The notes beneath the pieces are model-generated. The model saw only the letters and a program-made list of their open reading frames with translations, ran no database searches and was not told where the DNA came from. 64,000 nt of DNA. Source: an uncultured Alphaproteobacteria bacterium. GTDB taxonomy: Bacteria > Pseudomonadota > Alphaproteobacteria > CAAHEQ01 > UBA3637. The position numbers were made by a program, and so were the translations under genes. The DNA is taken from the NCBI GenBank assembly GCA_934202735.1, contig CAKPYH010000006.1:1-64000 (forward strand). Direction: 5' to 3'. Of this stretch, positions 35,407 to 43,907 are shown piece after piece. How positions within the stretch are numbered: position 1 is the first letter of the stretch; every line of letters starts with the position of its first letter.

Positions 35407-36308
35407 GTACACATTCTTTTATTCGGCAAGCCCATCGCACCCCCGTACAACGTTTCTTAACAGACCCGGCCGTTGCAGTGGTGGCGGTCCTGTTTTGGGG
35501 CATATTCAAGATTCTTCCCCCGCATCTGGCCTCAAACATGGGGGGAATATTGGGGGGCATGGTCGGACACTTGATGCGCCGGCGCAACCATATCGGGTTG
35601 GTGAATCTGGGGATTGCTTTTCCGGATAAATCACCCGCCGAACGACAAAAGATCCTGACGTCCATGTGGCACCATTGGGGTCGCTTTTATGCCGAGATGC
35701 CACATGCTCATCGTTTATTTGAACACGCCCGTATTGTCGGATTGGAACACTTGCGTCAAGCGGTGGCCGCCGGAACCGGCGGTTTAGTTTGCTCGGCCCA
35801 TTTAGGCAATTGGGAGCTGGCGGTTTCCCAACCGTTATTTGACGATTTCTACCTGAACCCTGTTTATCGGCCGGCCAACAATCCGTGGTTAGACAAATTG
35901 ATGTTTCAACGGCGCACGGGTATTTTAATTCCCAAAGGTGAAACCGGCGCGCGACAAATTTTGAACATTTTGCGAGCACACGGTTTTGTGGTCATGCTGT
36001 GCGATCAAAAATTACGAGAAGGAATCCCTGTGCCGTTTTTCGGTAAAGAGGCCATGACTCCGCCGGCGATTGCCGTCTTGGCCTTGAAATTTCGGGTACC
36101 TTTATTTATGGCACGGGTCATTCGTCAACCCGATACGTCTTTCGTGATAGAAGTGTCGCCGCCTTTGCCCGTACCCCCGAACAACACACCGGAAACCGTG
36201 GCCGAGGTCATGCGAACCATCAATGCACGTTATGAATCCTGGATTCGTGAAAATCCGGAACAATGGTTATGGATACACCGCCGGTTTGATAAATCGGAAT
36301 ATACTTAA
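35403..36308 (+). CDS. Lipid A late acyltransferase (LpxL/HtrB family), 301 aa
   Basis: It probably transfers a secondary acyl chain to Kdo2-lipid IVA. The N-terminal hydrophobic segment (FKILPPHLASNMGGILGGM) is followed by the catalytic motif SAHLGNWELA, then NPWLDKLMFQRR, the MLCDQKLREGIPVPFFG block and WLWIHRRFDK near the C-terminus, all standard for the family. LpxL or LpxM identity cannot be assigned from sequence alone. It is the last gene of the lipid A operon and converges on uppS with a 4-base overlap. Confidence 0.93.
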   Translation: MSTHSFIRQAHRTPVQRFLTDPAVAVVAVLFWGIFKILPPHLASNMGGILGGMVGHLMRRRNHIGLVNLGIAFPDKSPAERQKILTSMWHHWGRFYAEMPHAHRLFEHARIVGLEHLRQAVAAGTGGLVCSAHLGNWELAVSQPLFDDFYLNPVYRPANNPWLDKLMFQRRTGILIPKGETGARQILNILRAHGFVVMLCDQKLREGIPVPFFGKEAMTPPAIAVLALKFRVPLFMARVIRQPDTSFVIEVSPPLPVPPNNTPETVAEVMRTINARYESWIRENPEQWLWIHRRFDKSEYT

Positions 36309-37024
36309 ACGGCCACAGCCCCGAACCGGCGGGAACGGCGGCGATAAGCTTCAATCGCGTCATCCAAATCGTGTTCGTTAAAGTCGGGCCAATAGATCGG
36401 TGTAAAATACAATTCCGCATACGCACATTCCCACAACAGAAAATTGCTGATTCTCTGTTCTCCGCTGGTCCGAATAATCAAGTCCGGATAAGGCGTATCA
36501 TGGGTAGACAAAGCGGCGCGCACTTTATTTTCATCAATACCGGAAATCAAGTATTTCCGATCCAAAATATCGCTGGCGATTTTTTTCATGGCAAAGATTA
36601 AATCATCACGACCGCCGTAATTCAGGGCCAAGATGACCCGAAAATCCGAAAAAGATGCCGTTTCGCGTTCAATTTCGTTCATACGATGAACCATATCGGC
36701 CGGGAAGCGTTCCCGATCACCGATAAACGACACACGCACCCGTTGTTTTTGCAATTCACGCACATCTTCATTCATGTATTGACGGAACAGGTCAATCAAT
36801 GTATCCACTTCCGCCTTGGGACGCTTCCAATTTTCGGTGGAAAATGCATACAAAGTTACCACTTTAATGCCCCGTTTTTTGGCATGTTCAATCACCAAGC
36901 GGGCCGTTTCGGCCCCTTTTTTATGCCCGGCCGCACGGGGCAGTTTTTGTTCACTGGCCCACCGACCGTTCCCATCCATAATAAAGCCGATATGGATCGG
37001 TAAAGTCTCATCTTGTTCTGTCAT
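36305..37024 (-). CDS. uppS: Isoprenyl transferase (undecaprenyl diphosphate synthase)
   Basis: This cis-prenyltransferase makes undecaprenyl diphosphate, the lipid carrier for peptidoglycan and LPS. At 239 residues it shows HIGFIMDGNGRWA (Asp17 catalytic), KRGIKVVTLYAFSTENWKRP, ILALNYGGRDDL and the C-terminal DLIIRTSGEQRISNFLLWEC. It lies 1 base after frr. The usual downstream cdsA and dxr are not here. Confidence 0.96.
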   Translation of the reverse strand: MTEQDETLPIHIGFIMDGNGRWASEQKLPRAAGHKKGAETARLVIEHAKKRGIKVVTLYAFSTENWKRPKAEVDTLIDLFRQYMNEDVRELQKQRVRVSFIGDRERFPADMVHRMNEIERETASFSDFRVILALNYGGRDDLIFAMKKIASDILDRKYLISGIDENKVRAALSTHDTPYPDLIIRTSGEQRISNFLLWECAYAELYFTPIYWPDFNEHDLDDAIEAYRRRSRRFGAVAV

Positions 37025-37025
37025 T

Positions 37026-37586
37026 TTATACCTGTTTGATTTCGGCTTCCTTGGCCTTAAACATTTCGTCCAAAGTGGCCACGGTCCGATCTGTCATTTC
37101 CTGAATTTCCGTTTCAAACCGCTTTTGATCATCTTCGGAAATTGTGTTATCTTGTTTCATCTTTTTAACGGCATCCAACGCTTCCCGCCGCACATTACGG
37201 GCGGATACGCGGGCTGTTTCGGTATATTTACCTGCAATTTTGACCAATTCAATCCGGCGTTCTTCCGACAAAGGCGGAATAGGTACACGAATCACTTGGC
37301 CGTCATTCATGGGGTTCAGTCCCAACCCCGAATCCCGAATCGCCTTTTCCACCGCTTTCATCAGATTACGATCCCACACCTGAACAGACAACATCCGCGC
37401 TTCGGGTACAGACGCGTTGCCAACCTGATTCAACGGCACGGTTGCCCCATAGGCTTCCACCATAACACCGTCCAACAACGCCGTTGTCGCCCGACCGGTA
37501 CGCAATCCCGCAAAGTCTCTTTTCAAGGCTTCTTCTGTTTTGGTTAAATGAGCCTGCATATTTGTTTTGACCTGAGCATAATCCAT
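37026..37586 (-). CDS. frr: Ribosome recycling factor
   Basis: It splits post-termination ribosomes with EF-G. At 186 residues it has the three-helix bundle sequence: LTKTEEALKRDFAGLRTGRA, TVPLNQVGNASVPEARMLSV, GLNPMNDGQVIRVPIPPLSEERR and a VARNVRREALDAVKKMKQD-like helix. GAAAGGA is 10 bases before the ATG. pyrH, which usually precedes frr, is absent; frr has its own promoter. Confidence 0.97.
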   Translation of the reverse strand: MDYAQVKTNMQAHLTKTEEALKRDFAGLRTGRATTALLDGVMVEAYGATVPLNQVGNASVPEARMLSVQVWDRNLMKAVEKAIRDSGLGLNPMNDGQVIRVPIPPLSEERRIELVKIAGKYTETARVSARNVRREALDAVKKMKQDNTISEDDQKRFETEIQEMTDRTVATLDEMFKAKEAEIKQV

Positions 37587-37613
37587 TTTGTCATTCCTTT
37601 CTTGATGGCCCGT

Positions 37614-37642
37614 ATTGTACACAAAATTACAGAAAAAAGCAA
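37614..37642 (-). promoter_or_regulatory. Promoter of frr-uppS
   Basis: TTGCTT, a 17-base spacer and TACAAT on the minus strand, 28 bases before the frr ATG. Confidence 0.75.
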
Positions 37643-37652
37643 CAAAAAAACA

Positions 37653-37901
37653 TCATTCCAGACATTTTCCGGAAAAATCAACGTATTGAGATAGGCCAGA
37701 CTCATCAAAAAACACAACGGTTGAGCACTCTCCGGACCGCCACCCCCACATCTGATACGGGGCTTCGGTACGCACCACCGTGGGTTCCCCCATTATTTTA
37801 CGGACAGCCGCCCGATCTCGGGATATCAATTTATCCGCTATCGGTGGTTTTACGGCACACCCGGCCAAGAATAAAAATCCCAATATCCCGACTTTATACA
37901 T
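37653..37901 (-). CDS. Small lipoprotein, 82 aa, likely leaderless transcript
   Basis: MYKVGILGFLFLAGCAVKPP is a short lipoprotein signal with lipobox LAGC. The mature part (KLISRDRAAVRKIMGEPTVV, MWGWRSGECSTVVFFDESG) resembles SmpA/OmlA-like small beta-alpha folds, in which a GEP motif follows a helix. Two cysteines (GECS, GKCLE) are left. No ribosome binding site precedes this ATG. A promoter -10 ends 7 bases before the A, so transcription would begin at or next to the start codon. A longer in-frame start (37958) would place a promoter inside the gene and bury the signal. Confidence 0.7.
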   Translation of the reverse strand: MYKVGILGFLFLAGCAVKPPIADKLISRDRAAVRKIMGEPTVVRTEAPYQMWGWRSGECSTVVFFDESGLSQYVDFSGKCLE

Positions 37902-37908
37902 GCGGGAT

Positions 37909-37937
37909 ATTGTAAAACTTTTTTTTCCAAAAATCAA
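37909..37937 (-). promoter_or_regulatory. Promoter giving leaderless lipoprotein mRNA
   Basis: TTGATT, a 17-base spacer and TACAAT on the minus strand. The -35 overlaps the comEC stop codon, and the -10 is 7 bases from the ATG at 37901. Confidence 0.6.
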
Positions 37938-39898
37938 GGAAAATCCGGTCGGGGCCACACACGGGGACGGTGTCCTTGCATATACACGGCCCGCGTGCCA
38001 AAAGCGGTCAGAGAAACAGCCTTCGGCTCATGCGCCGTTGATCCGGGAATCACACATACATCGGCCCGATAACATGAATCACGCGTAAAGGCAACCCGCC
38101 GACCCCGTACCCGAATCATATCGGGTAAATGCTTGCCACGCGGTCGGGGCAAAGAATCGGGATTATCCCCGTCATGCAGATACCATTGGCGCGCCGTATA
38201 AACAGACGGTCCACGGATCAACAAGTGCAGATGACCGTCCTCACCCCGCACAGCAACGGTTTGACCGTAATCACCGATCAGCACATCGGGGCGTGGAGTC
38301 AACAAGGCTATCGTCAAACCGCATATCATCAACATCAGGCCCGCCCACCGCAGGTATGTCCGCATCAGGCATAAAACCATCACACCGCCACTCATCAAAA
38401 CAACAGCAGTCGGCGTATAAGTCGGCAGCGTGATCAGGGCATGGGGCCATGAATCTATCTTTTCACAAACGGCGATCACATATTCCAGGCCGGTTCCGGC
38501 CGCCCGCACGGCCCAAGCATCCCACCCGAACGGCATCAAAATCAGGCCGATAAATAATAACGGCATAATCCAAAAGGATAAGACGGTACCGGTCAGGAAA
38601 TTGCCGATAAAACTGAAAACCGGATACTGATTAAAATGATAGATAACCAACGGTGCCGTTGCCAATGTAATCAAGATATCCGATATCAATAATCCCCCGA
38701 TAAACCCCGTGATACGCCCCAACAAGCCGATCGGGCGATTGGGAAAAATCAACCGGCGCAACATCGGGTACAAGGTTACCAAAACCAACACCGCCATAAA
38801 CGACAGTTGAAAGCCGATCTCCAAAATCAAGCTTGGGTCTAGCATCAACAAAGCAAACGCCGCAATCGTCAACGAACGGCAAGAAAGGGCATTGCGATTA
38901 AACAACAATCCGATCAGCACCACGGCAACCATGATCCACGATCGCAAGGCCGGCACCTGCATACCGGAAATCAGAATATATCCCGTAGCCGCTGTCAAAG
39001 CCGCCACAACGGCCGCTTTCTTGCCCGAAAACCGTTCAGACAACGCCGGTACCAAAGCCCATAATGTCCGCACGACCATGCAAACAAATAAAATCAACAA
39101 GCTGAGATGAAAGCCGGAAACAGATAAGACGTGAATAATACCGGCACTGCGGAAAATCTGATACAAATGCGGGCTGACACCGCTTTGATCACCGATCGTC
39201 AAGGGTATCGCAACCCGGGCCACTTCATCCGGCAAAAGGGTTGTCAAACGCTGACCGATAAACTGACGCAGTGTTTCAATACCCGCAACCGGCCCCGGCA
39301 CAGCCGGTATCACATCCGATATCTGATTACTCTGTCCGACCGCACCGATGCGTTGTAAAGCCAACCGCCGCGTTTCATCATAGGCTCCGGGATAGATCGG
39401 TTTCATGGGCGGACGCAAAAAGGCCGTCAATCGTACCCGATCCCCGACCGATACCGTCAAGGCCGCACGGGGCAGTTTCAAACGCACACGGTCAAGCGTA
39501 TGTAAAGTCGGCTGATTACGGATCCGTACCTCGTCCAGAACAATTCTTTGGAAATCCGGGTTCAAAGATGCCTGTCGTACACGTCCGGTCAACACCACAT
39601 GCGAGGCCGGCCGTTCCAATCGGGGGCCGGTATCTTGAACAACCGCACGGGTCAAACCCAACCCCAAGCCCAAGCACAACAAAAGACCGCCCGTCATTTT
39701 ACCGATGGGGTTCAAACGGGTTGCTATCGCCCCCAAGATTCCCAAACCGCCAATCAAACCGATGACACTCGGCGAGACGGGCCCCGGACCGAACGTCCAC
39801 AAAATACCGCCTAAAAAGGCCATCAGGTAAAAAGCAGTCGGGTGTTGCATTTCCGTAATAACGCAGGTTTTCAAGGAATACAACAGGCGCATCATCAA
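37934..39898 (-). CDS. comEC: ComEC/Rec2-type DNA uptake channel, 654 aa
   Basis: This inner-membrane channel is needed for uptake of transforming DNA. N-terminal helices and a DUF4131-type OB region (about 20-190, HVVLTGRVRQASLNPDFQRI) precede the Competence core, with HVLSVSGFHLSLLILF and GMQVPALRSWIMVAVV (about 240-500). The C-terminal 120 residues (LIGDYGQTVAVRGEDG, RDSCYRADVCVIPG) are a shortened remnant; the metallo-beta-lactamase HxHxDH motif of longer ComEC proteins is missing. Such short forms occur in alphaproteobacteria. Natural competence is possible but not shown; no pilus assembly gene is here. Confidence 0.88.
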   Translation of the reverse strand: MMMRLLYSLKTCVITEMQHPTAFYLMAFLGGILWTFGPGPVSPSVIGLIGGLGILGAIATRLNPIGKMTGGLLLCLGLGLGLTRAVVQDTGPRLERPASHVVLTGRVRQASLNPDFQRIVLDEVRIRNQPTLHTLDRVRLKLPRAALTVSVGDRVRLTAFLRPPMKPIYPGAYDETRRLALQRIGAVGQSNQISDVIPAVPGPVAGIETLRQFIGQRLTTLLPDEVARVAIPLTIGDQSGVSPHLYQIFRSAGIIHVLSVSGFHLSLLILFVCMVVRTLWALVPALSERFSGKKAAVVAALTAATGYILISGMQVPALRSWIMVAVVLIGLLFNRNALSCRSLTIAAFALLMLDPSLILEIGFQLSFMAVLVLVTLYPMLRRLIFPNRPIGLLGRITGFIGGLLISDILITLATAPLVIYHFNQYPVFSFIGNFLTGTVLSFWIMPLLFIGLILMPFGWDAWAVRAAGTGLEYVIAVCEKIDSWPHALITLPTYTPTAVVLMSGGVMVLCLMRTYLRWAGLMLMICGLTIALLTPRPDVLIGDYGQTVAVRGEDGHLHLLIRGPSVYTARQWYLHDGDNPDSLPRPRGKHLPDMIRVRGRRVAFTRDSCYRADVCVIPGSTAHEPKAVSLTAFGTRAVYMQGHRPRVWPRPDFP

Positions 39899-39901
39899 AC
39901 G

Positions 39902-40456
39902 TTATAAGGCCAGATCCGGCGGTAAGTCCGTTTGGATTTTATCGGCGACTTTGGTAATCATTGCGTTCAGCATTTTGGCCCAAGCGGTTTCTTTATCCAC
40001 CAACGAACTGCGTTTAGGCAAGGCTTGTTTCTCCCAACCAGTAATGGTTTGCGTTTCCAACGGCCGGCCTGCACGGGTATAAGACACCTGTACCCGATAC
40101 CGCAACATGTACTCCATATTATTTTGCACATACCATTCGGGGGACGGTAAATAGGTTTGAATCAGGGACGCTTCTTCCACCACGATTTCCATGCCGTTCC
40201 GTGATGTCGGAGCCGCGGCCGTAAACCGATGTTGTAATGCCCGTTTCAACGCATAGGACGGTACCACCGGAATACGGGTTTCAATATGAGGCAATTCCGT
40301 AAACCGTTCTGTTTTATCCATAATTTGAACCGACGCAACCGCCACCGAAACAGGGTCTTGATTTTGAAAATCCTGAATCGTGAACAACGGCACATCGGGT
40401 GTCCGACACCCCGCCAGGCCAAGTATAGCCGTCCATACAAAAATCTTACGCCACAT
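39902..40456 (-). CDS. Putative lipoprotein, 184 aa
   Basis: MWRKIFVWTAILGLAGCRTP is a lipoprotein signal with lipobox LAGC. The mature domain (DPVSVAVASVQIMDKTERFT, HIETRIPVVPSYALKRALQH, RNGMEIVVEEASLI, MEYMLRYRVQVSYTRAGRP) is an alpha/beta fold. It resembles envelope lipoproteins of unknown function found in alphaproteobacteria, and remotely LptE- or ABC-auxiliary-like proteins; I do not assign a role. It overlaps the upstream nucleotidyltransferase by 11 bases and is 3 bases from comEC, in the same operon. Confidence 0.75.
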   Translation of the reverse strand: MWRKIFVWTAILGLAGCRTPDVPLFTIQDFQNQDPVSVAVASVQIMDKTERFTELPHIETRIPVVPSYALKRALQHRFTAAAPTSRNGMEIVVEEASLIQTYLPSPEWYVQNNMEYMLRYRVQVSYTRAGRPLETQTITGWEKQALPKRSSLVDKETAWAKMLNAMITKVADKIQTDLPPDLAL

Positions 40457-41369
40457 AATTTAATAACTCCTGCGCCAACCGCCGATTTTCTGCCTTGAAC
40501 CGCGACAAAGTCAACAATGCCCGCACCTGAGCCGTTTGATATAACGGCAACGTCCCGGTATCCAACAATAAATCGTCCGGCCGTTTTAAGAACATCCTGA
40601 CGGTAAAGCCCGAATCCGGATCTTGAGTATCCAAAAATTGATTGATTCCATCGGTATACACCCACTCGGCCATCGGCAAATTATCCGGCAATTTTCCGGT
40701 CCGTTCATAGGTATCTACCTGCCCCATAATAAAATCCAAAGTTTGCCGCGGAATCACAATCGGAGAAAAACCGCCGACATGATTATAGGCAACTTTCGGT
40801 TTTTCAATCAACCGATTTTTGTAAATAATGGCATTGTTGCTGACATCTTCCTTTTCCACTCCTGTCAACAACACCTGGCGCGGATCTTCCAAAAAGGCCC
40901 GTATCAATCGTTGAAAATGCGTATTTTGCGGATCATGCGATAAAATAACATCGTCCGGAAAAACCAACATCGCATGCCGGTGTGGAGACAACCGGTGGGC
41001 CAAGCCCAATACATGCGCCGTTCCAACAGGTTTATCCTGCACGACATATTTCAAATCCGTATCCGGCGGCAAGAAAGTTGCCTCCAACGCATCGGCTATT
41101 TCCGGACGCCCTTTTTGGCGTAATTTTTCAACCATATCCGGATCGGGGGCCAAGGCTTCCCGAAAACGTTCCACCACATCTGAACCGGAGCACACAATCG
41201 TTATATGCCGACCGCCGGCATGCACAATATCCGCCAAAATCCGGTCAATCAACCGCCCGTCCCCGAAAGGCATAAAAGATTTATGCGGTAATCCCTTTGA
41301 ATGGGGATAATTACGGGTGCTTTTACCCCCGCACGGAACAATAAATTCAATATCATCAACGGTTGTCAT
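40446..41369 (-). CDS. Sugar nucleotidyltransferase-like protein, 307 aa
   Basis: The N-terminus IEFIVPCGGKSTRNYPHSKG and LPHKSFMPFGDGRLIDRILAD matches the NTP-transferase (GalU/RmlA-like) nucleotide-binding loop and KSF-type lysine. The sequence continues with DKPVGTAHVLGLAH and MLVFPDDVIL (the metal-binding DD), typical of sugar-1-phosphate uridylyl/thymidylyl transferases. The G-G-K-S-T-R loop differs from GxGTR of GalU, so the sugar and nucleotide remain unknown. It overlaps pgeF by 14 bases. Confidence 0.8.
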   Translation of the reverse strand: MTTVDDIEFIVPCGGKSTRNYPHSKGLPHKSFMPFGDGRLIDRILADIVHAGGRHITIVCSGSDVVERFREALAPDPDMVEKLRQKGRPEIADALEATFLPPDTDLKYVVQDKPVGTAHVLGLAHRLSPHRHAMLVFPDDVILSHDPQNTHFQRLIRAFLEDPRQVLLTGVEKEDVSNNAIIYKNRLIEKPKVAYNHVGGFSPIVIPRQTLDFIMGQVDTYERTGKLPDNLPMAEWVYTDGINQFLDTQDPDSGFTVRMFLKRPDDLLLDTGTLPLYQTAQVRALLTLSRFKAENRRLAQELLNYVA

Positions 41370-42000
41370 AATTTTCTCCTATCACAATAAAACTGTATTG
41401 ACGGCCGGGATTCGCCGGATCTCGCCGATAACTGAAATAGGCGGGATCGGTGTAGGTATCATCGGGTATATGTCCGATATGCGCAACACCCGCCCGCCGC
41501 AAACGATAGATTACATACGCATCAAAGTCAAACAAATAGTTTTTTTCCATTCGCGTAAAGAAATGTTCTTCCGTTTTCGGAAACAGCGTATACATATCCG
41601 TTCCCGCTACAAACGAATTTCGTTGAATATGCGGACCGACAGCGGCATATATCGTGTTGGGATTGGCTCCATGGCGAATCATCTGCAAAACGGTATTTTC
41701 CAAAATGCCTTGGAATGCCCCCCGCCAACCGGCATGAACGGCCGCCACCATGCCTGATGTCGGATCGGCCATCAATACCGGCGCACAATCGGCCGTCTTA
41801 ACCGTCAGGCACAGGTTCGGCGTTTGCGTGATGAATGCATCCGCCATCGGGGGCGAAACCGGCGGTTCTGTCAAAAACAGAGCATCGGCGGAGTGTACTT
41901 GATTCATCAAAATCGGCTGACATACCGTTCCCGAATCGATCGCGTTGCAAAAGCCGTGTTGTATCCCTTTCAAATCCGATAAGATTTCACTCTGTTTCAT
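41356..42000 (-). CDS. pgeF: PgeF/YfiH-type multicopper oxidase-like protein, 214 aa
   Basis: The family is annotated as laccase-domain or purine nucleoside phosphorylase, and in E. coli it edits peptidoglycan precursors (PgeF). It has MNQVHSADALFL, the TADCAPVLMAD cysteine site and AAVHAGWRGAFQGI, which carry the zinc/copper ligands, then AAVGPHIQRNSF. At 214 residues it is slightly short. It lies next to lgt-DUF2062 in an envelope-biogenesis operon. It overlaps the DUF2062 gene by 14 bases. Confidence 0.9.
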   Translation of the reverse strand: MKQSEILSDLKGIQHGFCNAIDSGTVCQPILMNQVHSADALFLTEPPVSPPMADAFITQTPNLCLTVKTADCAPVLMADPTSGMVAAVHAGWRGAFQGILENTVLQMIRHGANPNTIYAAVGPHIQRNSFVAGTDMYTLFPKTEEHFFTRMEKNYLFDFDAYVIYRLRRAGVAHIGHIPDDTYTDPAYFSYRRDPANPGRQYSFIVIGENYDNR

Positions 42001-42574
42001 AATCTGCCCCCGTTTTATTCAAATAAGATTTTCGTTTTTTACGCGCCATGCGGGCCTGTTCAAATTTCAGAGTCAATTTATAACCCATGACCGAAAACAC
42101 CACCGCCCATGGCAAGCATCCCACGGCCATAGAAATACCTAAATCTTTGACGATAAATCCGAAGAATTGTGTCCATTCTTCCACAAAGCCCAGATCACTC
42201 ATAAAAATCTGGCGAATAGCGGCGGCCAAATGGTTATAACCCGATATGGAATCCACGCGCCATCGCATCAACTGACCCGTCACATAAAAGATATAATAGC
42301 ACGGTATCATCGTGACTACGTTGGTAATCCACGTCCACGCAATACCCAAAGGCAGAGAAAATGACCATTTGCATTTTTTAGCCACCAACCATGTCATCAG
42401 GACCAACCACATTTGAATGCCGATTAAAGGAGTCATGGCCCAAGCCAAGCCCACCGCCACGCCGCGGGCTTTGTATTCCGGGGGATGCGGTGAACGTAAA
42501 ATAGGGATGATCAATCTGTACCGCACCATACGCTTAAACTGTGTCCAAAACGGAAAAGGACGATTTTTGATCAT
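41987..42574 (-). CDS. DUF2062 membrane protein, 195 aa
   Basis: Several hydrophobic helices follow MVRYRLIIPILRSPHPPEYK and ARGVAVGLAWAMTPLIGIQM, the DUF2062 hallmark (basic N-terminal region, then the G-x-A/F-x-G-x-x-P-x-x-G helix). The next helices are LPLGIAWTWITNVVTMIPC and VKDLGISMAVGCLPW. A basic C-terminus (MARKKRKSYLNKTG) is cytoplasmic. The function is unknown. The start overlaps the lgt stop by 4 bases and has GAAAGGA upstream; a longer frame lies within lgt. Confidence 0.82.
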   Translation of the reverse strand: MIKNRPFPFWTQFKRMVRYRLIIPILRSPHPPEYKARGVAVGLAWAMTPLIGIQMWLVLMTWLVAKKCKWSFSLPLGIAWTWITNVVTMIPCYYIFYVTGQLMRWRVDSISGYNHLAAAIRQIFMSDLGFVEEWTQFFGFIVKDLGISMAVGCLPWAVVFSVMGYKLTLKFEQARMARKKRKSYLNKTGADYETE

Positions 42575-43401
42575 TGATATTTCCTTTCTGCTTTCCGAAA
42601 AGCCACCGCCGGACGACTGCGCATAATCAACCACAGGCCGAACAAAACCATCGGCAGGCATAACATCTGCCCCATGGACAAGGGCCCCAACACAAATCCC
42701 AAATGCGCATCCGGTTCCCGAAAGAACTCTAACCCGAAACGGAAGATACCGTATAAGATAAAAAACAAACCGCTTAAAAAGCCCGGTCGGTTCCGATACC
42801 GCGGACAAAACCACCACAATGCATTTAAAATAACAAGCAACGCCACCCCTTCCAGACAGGCCTCATATAATTGACTGGGGTGCCGCGGTTCCGGCCCGCC
42901 TTCGGGAAAAATCATCGCCCAAGGGACAGCGTGCGTAATACGACCAAACAACTCGCCATTTATAAAATTAGCCACCCGCCCCAACAATAATCCGATCGGG
43001 GCGACACAAACCAAAATATCCCCCATACTGAACAGAGACACTTGCTTTTTGCGGGCGAACAGGCAGGTGGCCAAAATCACACCGATTAAACCGCCGTGAA
43101 AAGACATTCCGCCTTCCCATAAAGCCAAAATTTTCAACGGAAACTCTAAAAAATACCCCAGGTTATAGAACAATACATACCCCAAGCGTCCCCCTAAAAT
43201 AATGCCTGCCGTTGCCCAAACCAAAAAGTCATCTATTTTCAAAACCGTAAAGGTGCTGTGGCTGCGCTGCGACATCACGCGCGCCAATCCCCATGCCCCG
43301 ATCAGGCCGAAAATATATGCTAGCGAATACCAACGAATGCCCCAAAATCCGATTTGTAAAGCAATCGGGTCTATATCGGGAAACGGAATGCCGGAATACA
43401 T
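42571..43401 (-). CDS. lgt: Prolipoprotein diacylglyceryl transferase
   Basis: It attaches diacylglycerol from phosphatidylglycerol to the lipobox cysteine, the first step in lipoprotein maturation. At 276 residues, with about seven membrane helices, it has MSFHGGLIGVILATCLFARK (HGG motif) and the signature GRVANFINGELFGR, then HPSQLYEACLEG. It would modify the many lipoproteins encoded here. It is 20 bases after the OB-fold gene in the same operon. Confidence 0.97.
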   Translation of the reverse strand: MYSGIPFPDIDPIALQIGFWGIRWYSLAYIFGLIGAWGLARVMSQRSHSTFTVLKIDDFLVWATAGIILGGRLGYVLFYNLGYFLEFPLKILALWEGGMSFHGGLIGVILATCLFARKKQVSLFSMGDILVCVAPIGLLLGRVANFINGELFGRITHAVPWAMIFPEGGPEPRHPSQLYEACLEGVALLVILNALWWFCPRYRNRPGFLSGLFFILYGIFRFGLEFFREPDAHLGFVLGPLSMGQMLCLPMVLFGLWLIMRSRPAVAFRKAERKYQ

Positions 43402-43421
43402 TGAATACCTTTCGTCTTTGT

Positions 43422-43760
43422 TTATTTAATAATACTGATGGTTTCGGCCTCTATTTCCAAGGAACTCCAATCCCTGTCCACTTCACCGAAAATATGCACG
43501 ACATCATTCGGACCGACATCCAGGCCCCGCCATGTTTTCGGTTTAATTTCAACAATCACCGAACCGGTATCATCTGAAAATAAATACTTATTCTTTTTGA
43601 CCTGCTTTTGAATTTTGCCCCGGACGGAAACCATGGTATCGTTTTTCATTTGCAACACATCTGCCACCGTGGAAACCTGTTCAAGGTTCGGATCAACAAA
43701 AGCCGCCCATGTCGTTGTCGCCACCAGGCAACCGCCGATAAATCCCCATACTTTTTGCAT
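43422..43760 (-). CDS. Exported OB-fold (YgiW/BOF-like) protein, 112 aa
   Basis: The signal peptide is MQKVWGFIGGCLVATTTWAA. A single BOF/OB-fold domain follows: STVADVLQMKNDTMVSVRGK, VKKNKYLFSDDTGSVIVEI and DVVHIFGEVDRDWSSLEIEA. This is the NirD/YgiW/YdeI family, periplasmic, of poorly known role in stress resistance. It is the first gene of the lgt-pgeF-comEC operon. Its promoter faces away from rubrerythrin. Confidence 0.85.
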   Translation of the reverse strand: MQKVWGFIGGCLVATTTWAAFVDPNLEQVSTVADVLQMKNDTMVSVRGKIQKQVKKNKYLFSDDTGSVIVEIKPKTWRGLDVGPNDVVHIFGEVDRDWSSLEIEAETISIIK

Positions 43761-43796
43761 TTGGAATCTCCTTTCGTTTTAATTCAACGCCCGTTC

Positions 43797-43825
43797 ATTA
43801 TATCGGCATTACAGGGAAAATGCAA
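43797..43825 (-). promoter_or_regulatory. Promoter of OB-fold-lgt-comEC operon
   Basis: TTGCAT, a 17-base spacer and TATAAT on the minus strand, 37 bases before the ATG. Confidence 0.78.
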
Positions 43826-43832
43826 GGGGGCA

Positions 43833-43888
43833 AATCGGATTTTTTTACTTGACAATCCGGACCGACTAAGATATGCTGACAATCGGAT
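43833..43888. promoter_or_regulatory. Three AATCGGAT-like boxes at rubrerythrin promoter
   Basis: AATCGGAT at 43833-43840 and 43881-43888 and AATCCGGA at 43854-43861 lie in the same orientation. They flank and overlap the -35/-10 region. It is a candidate operator; no known regulator box is matched. Confidence 0.35.
43849..43877 (+). promoter_or_regulatory. Rubrerythrin promoter
   Basis: TTGACA, a 17-base spacer and TATGCT, 31 bases before the ATG. Confidence 0.78.
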
Positions 43889-43907
43889 ATAACTGAAAGG
43901 GAAAAAG

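Noticed and set aside
42575..42817. Extended N-terminus for the DUF2062 protein
   Set aside because: The extra 81 codons lie wholly inside lgt in another frame. The ATG at 42574 has a GAAAGGA site and gives the family start.
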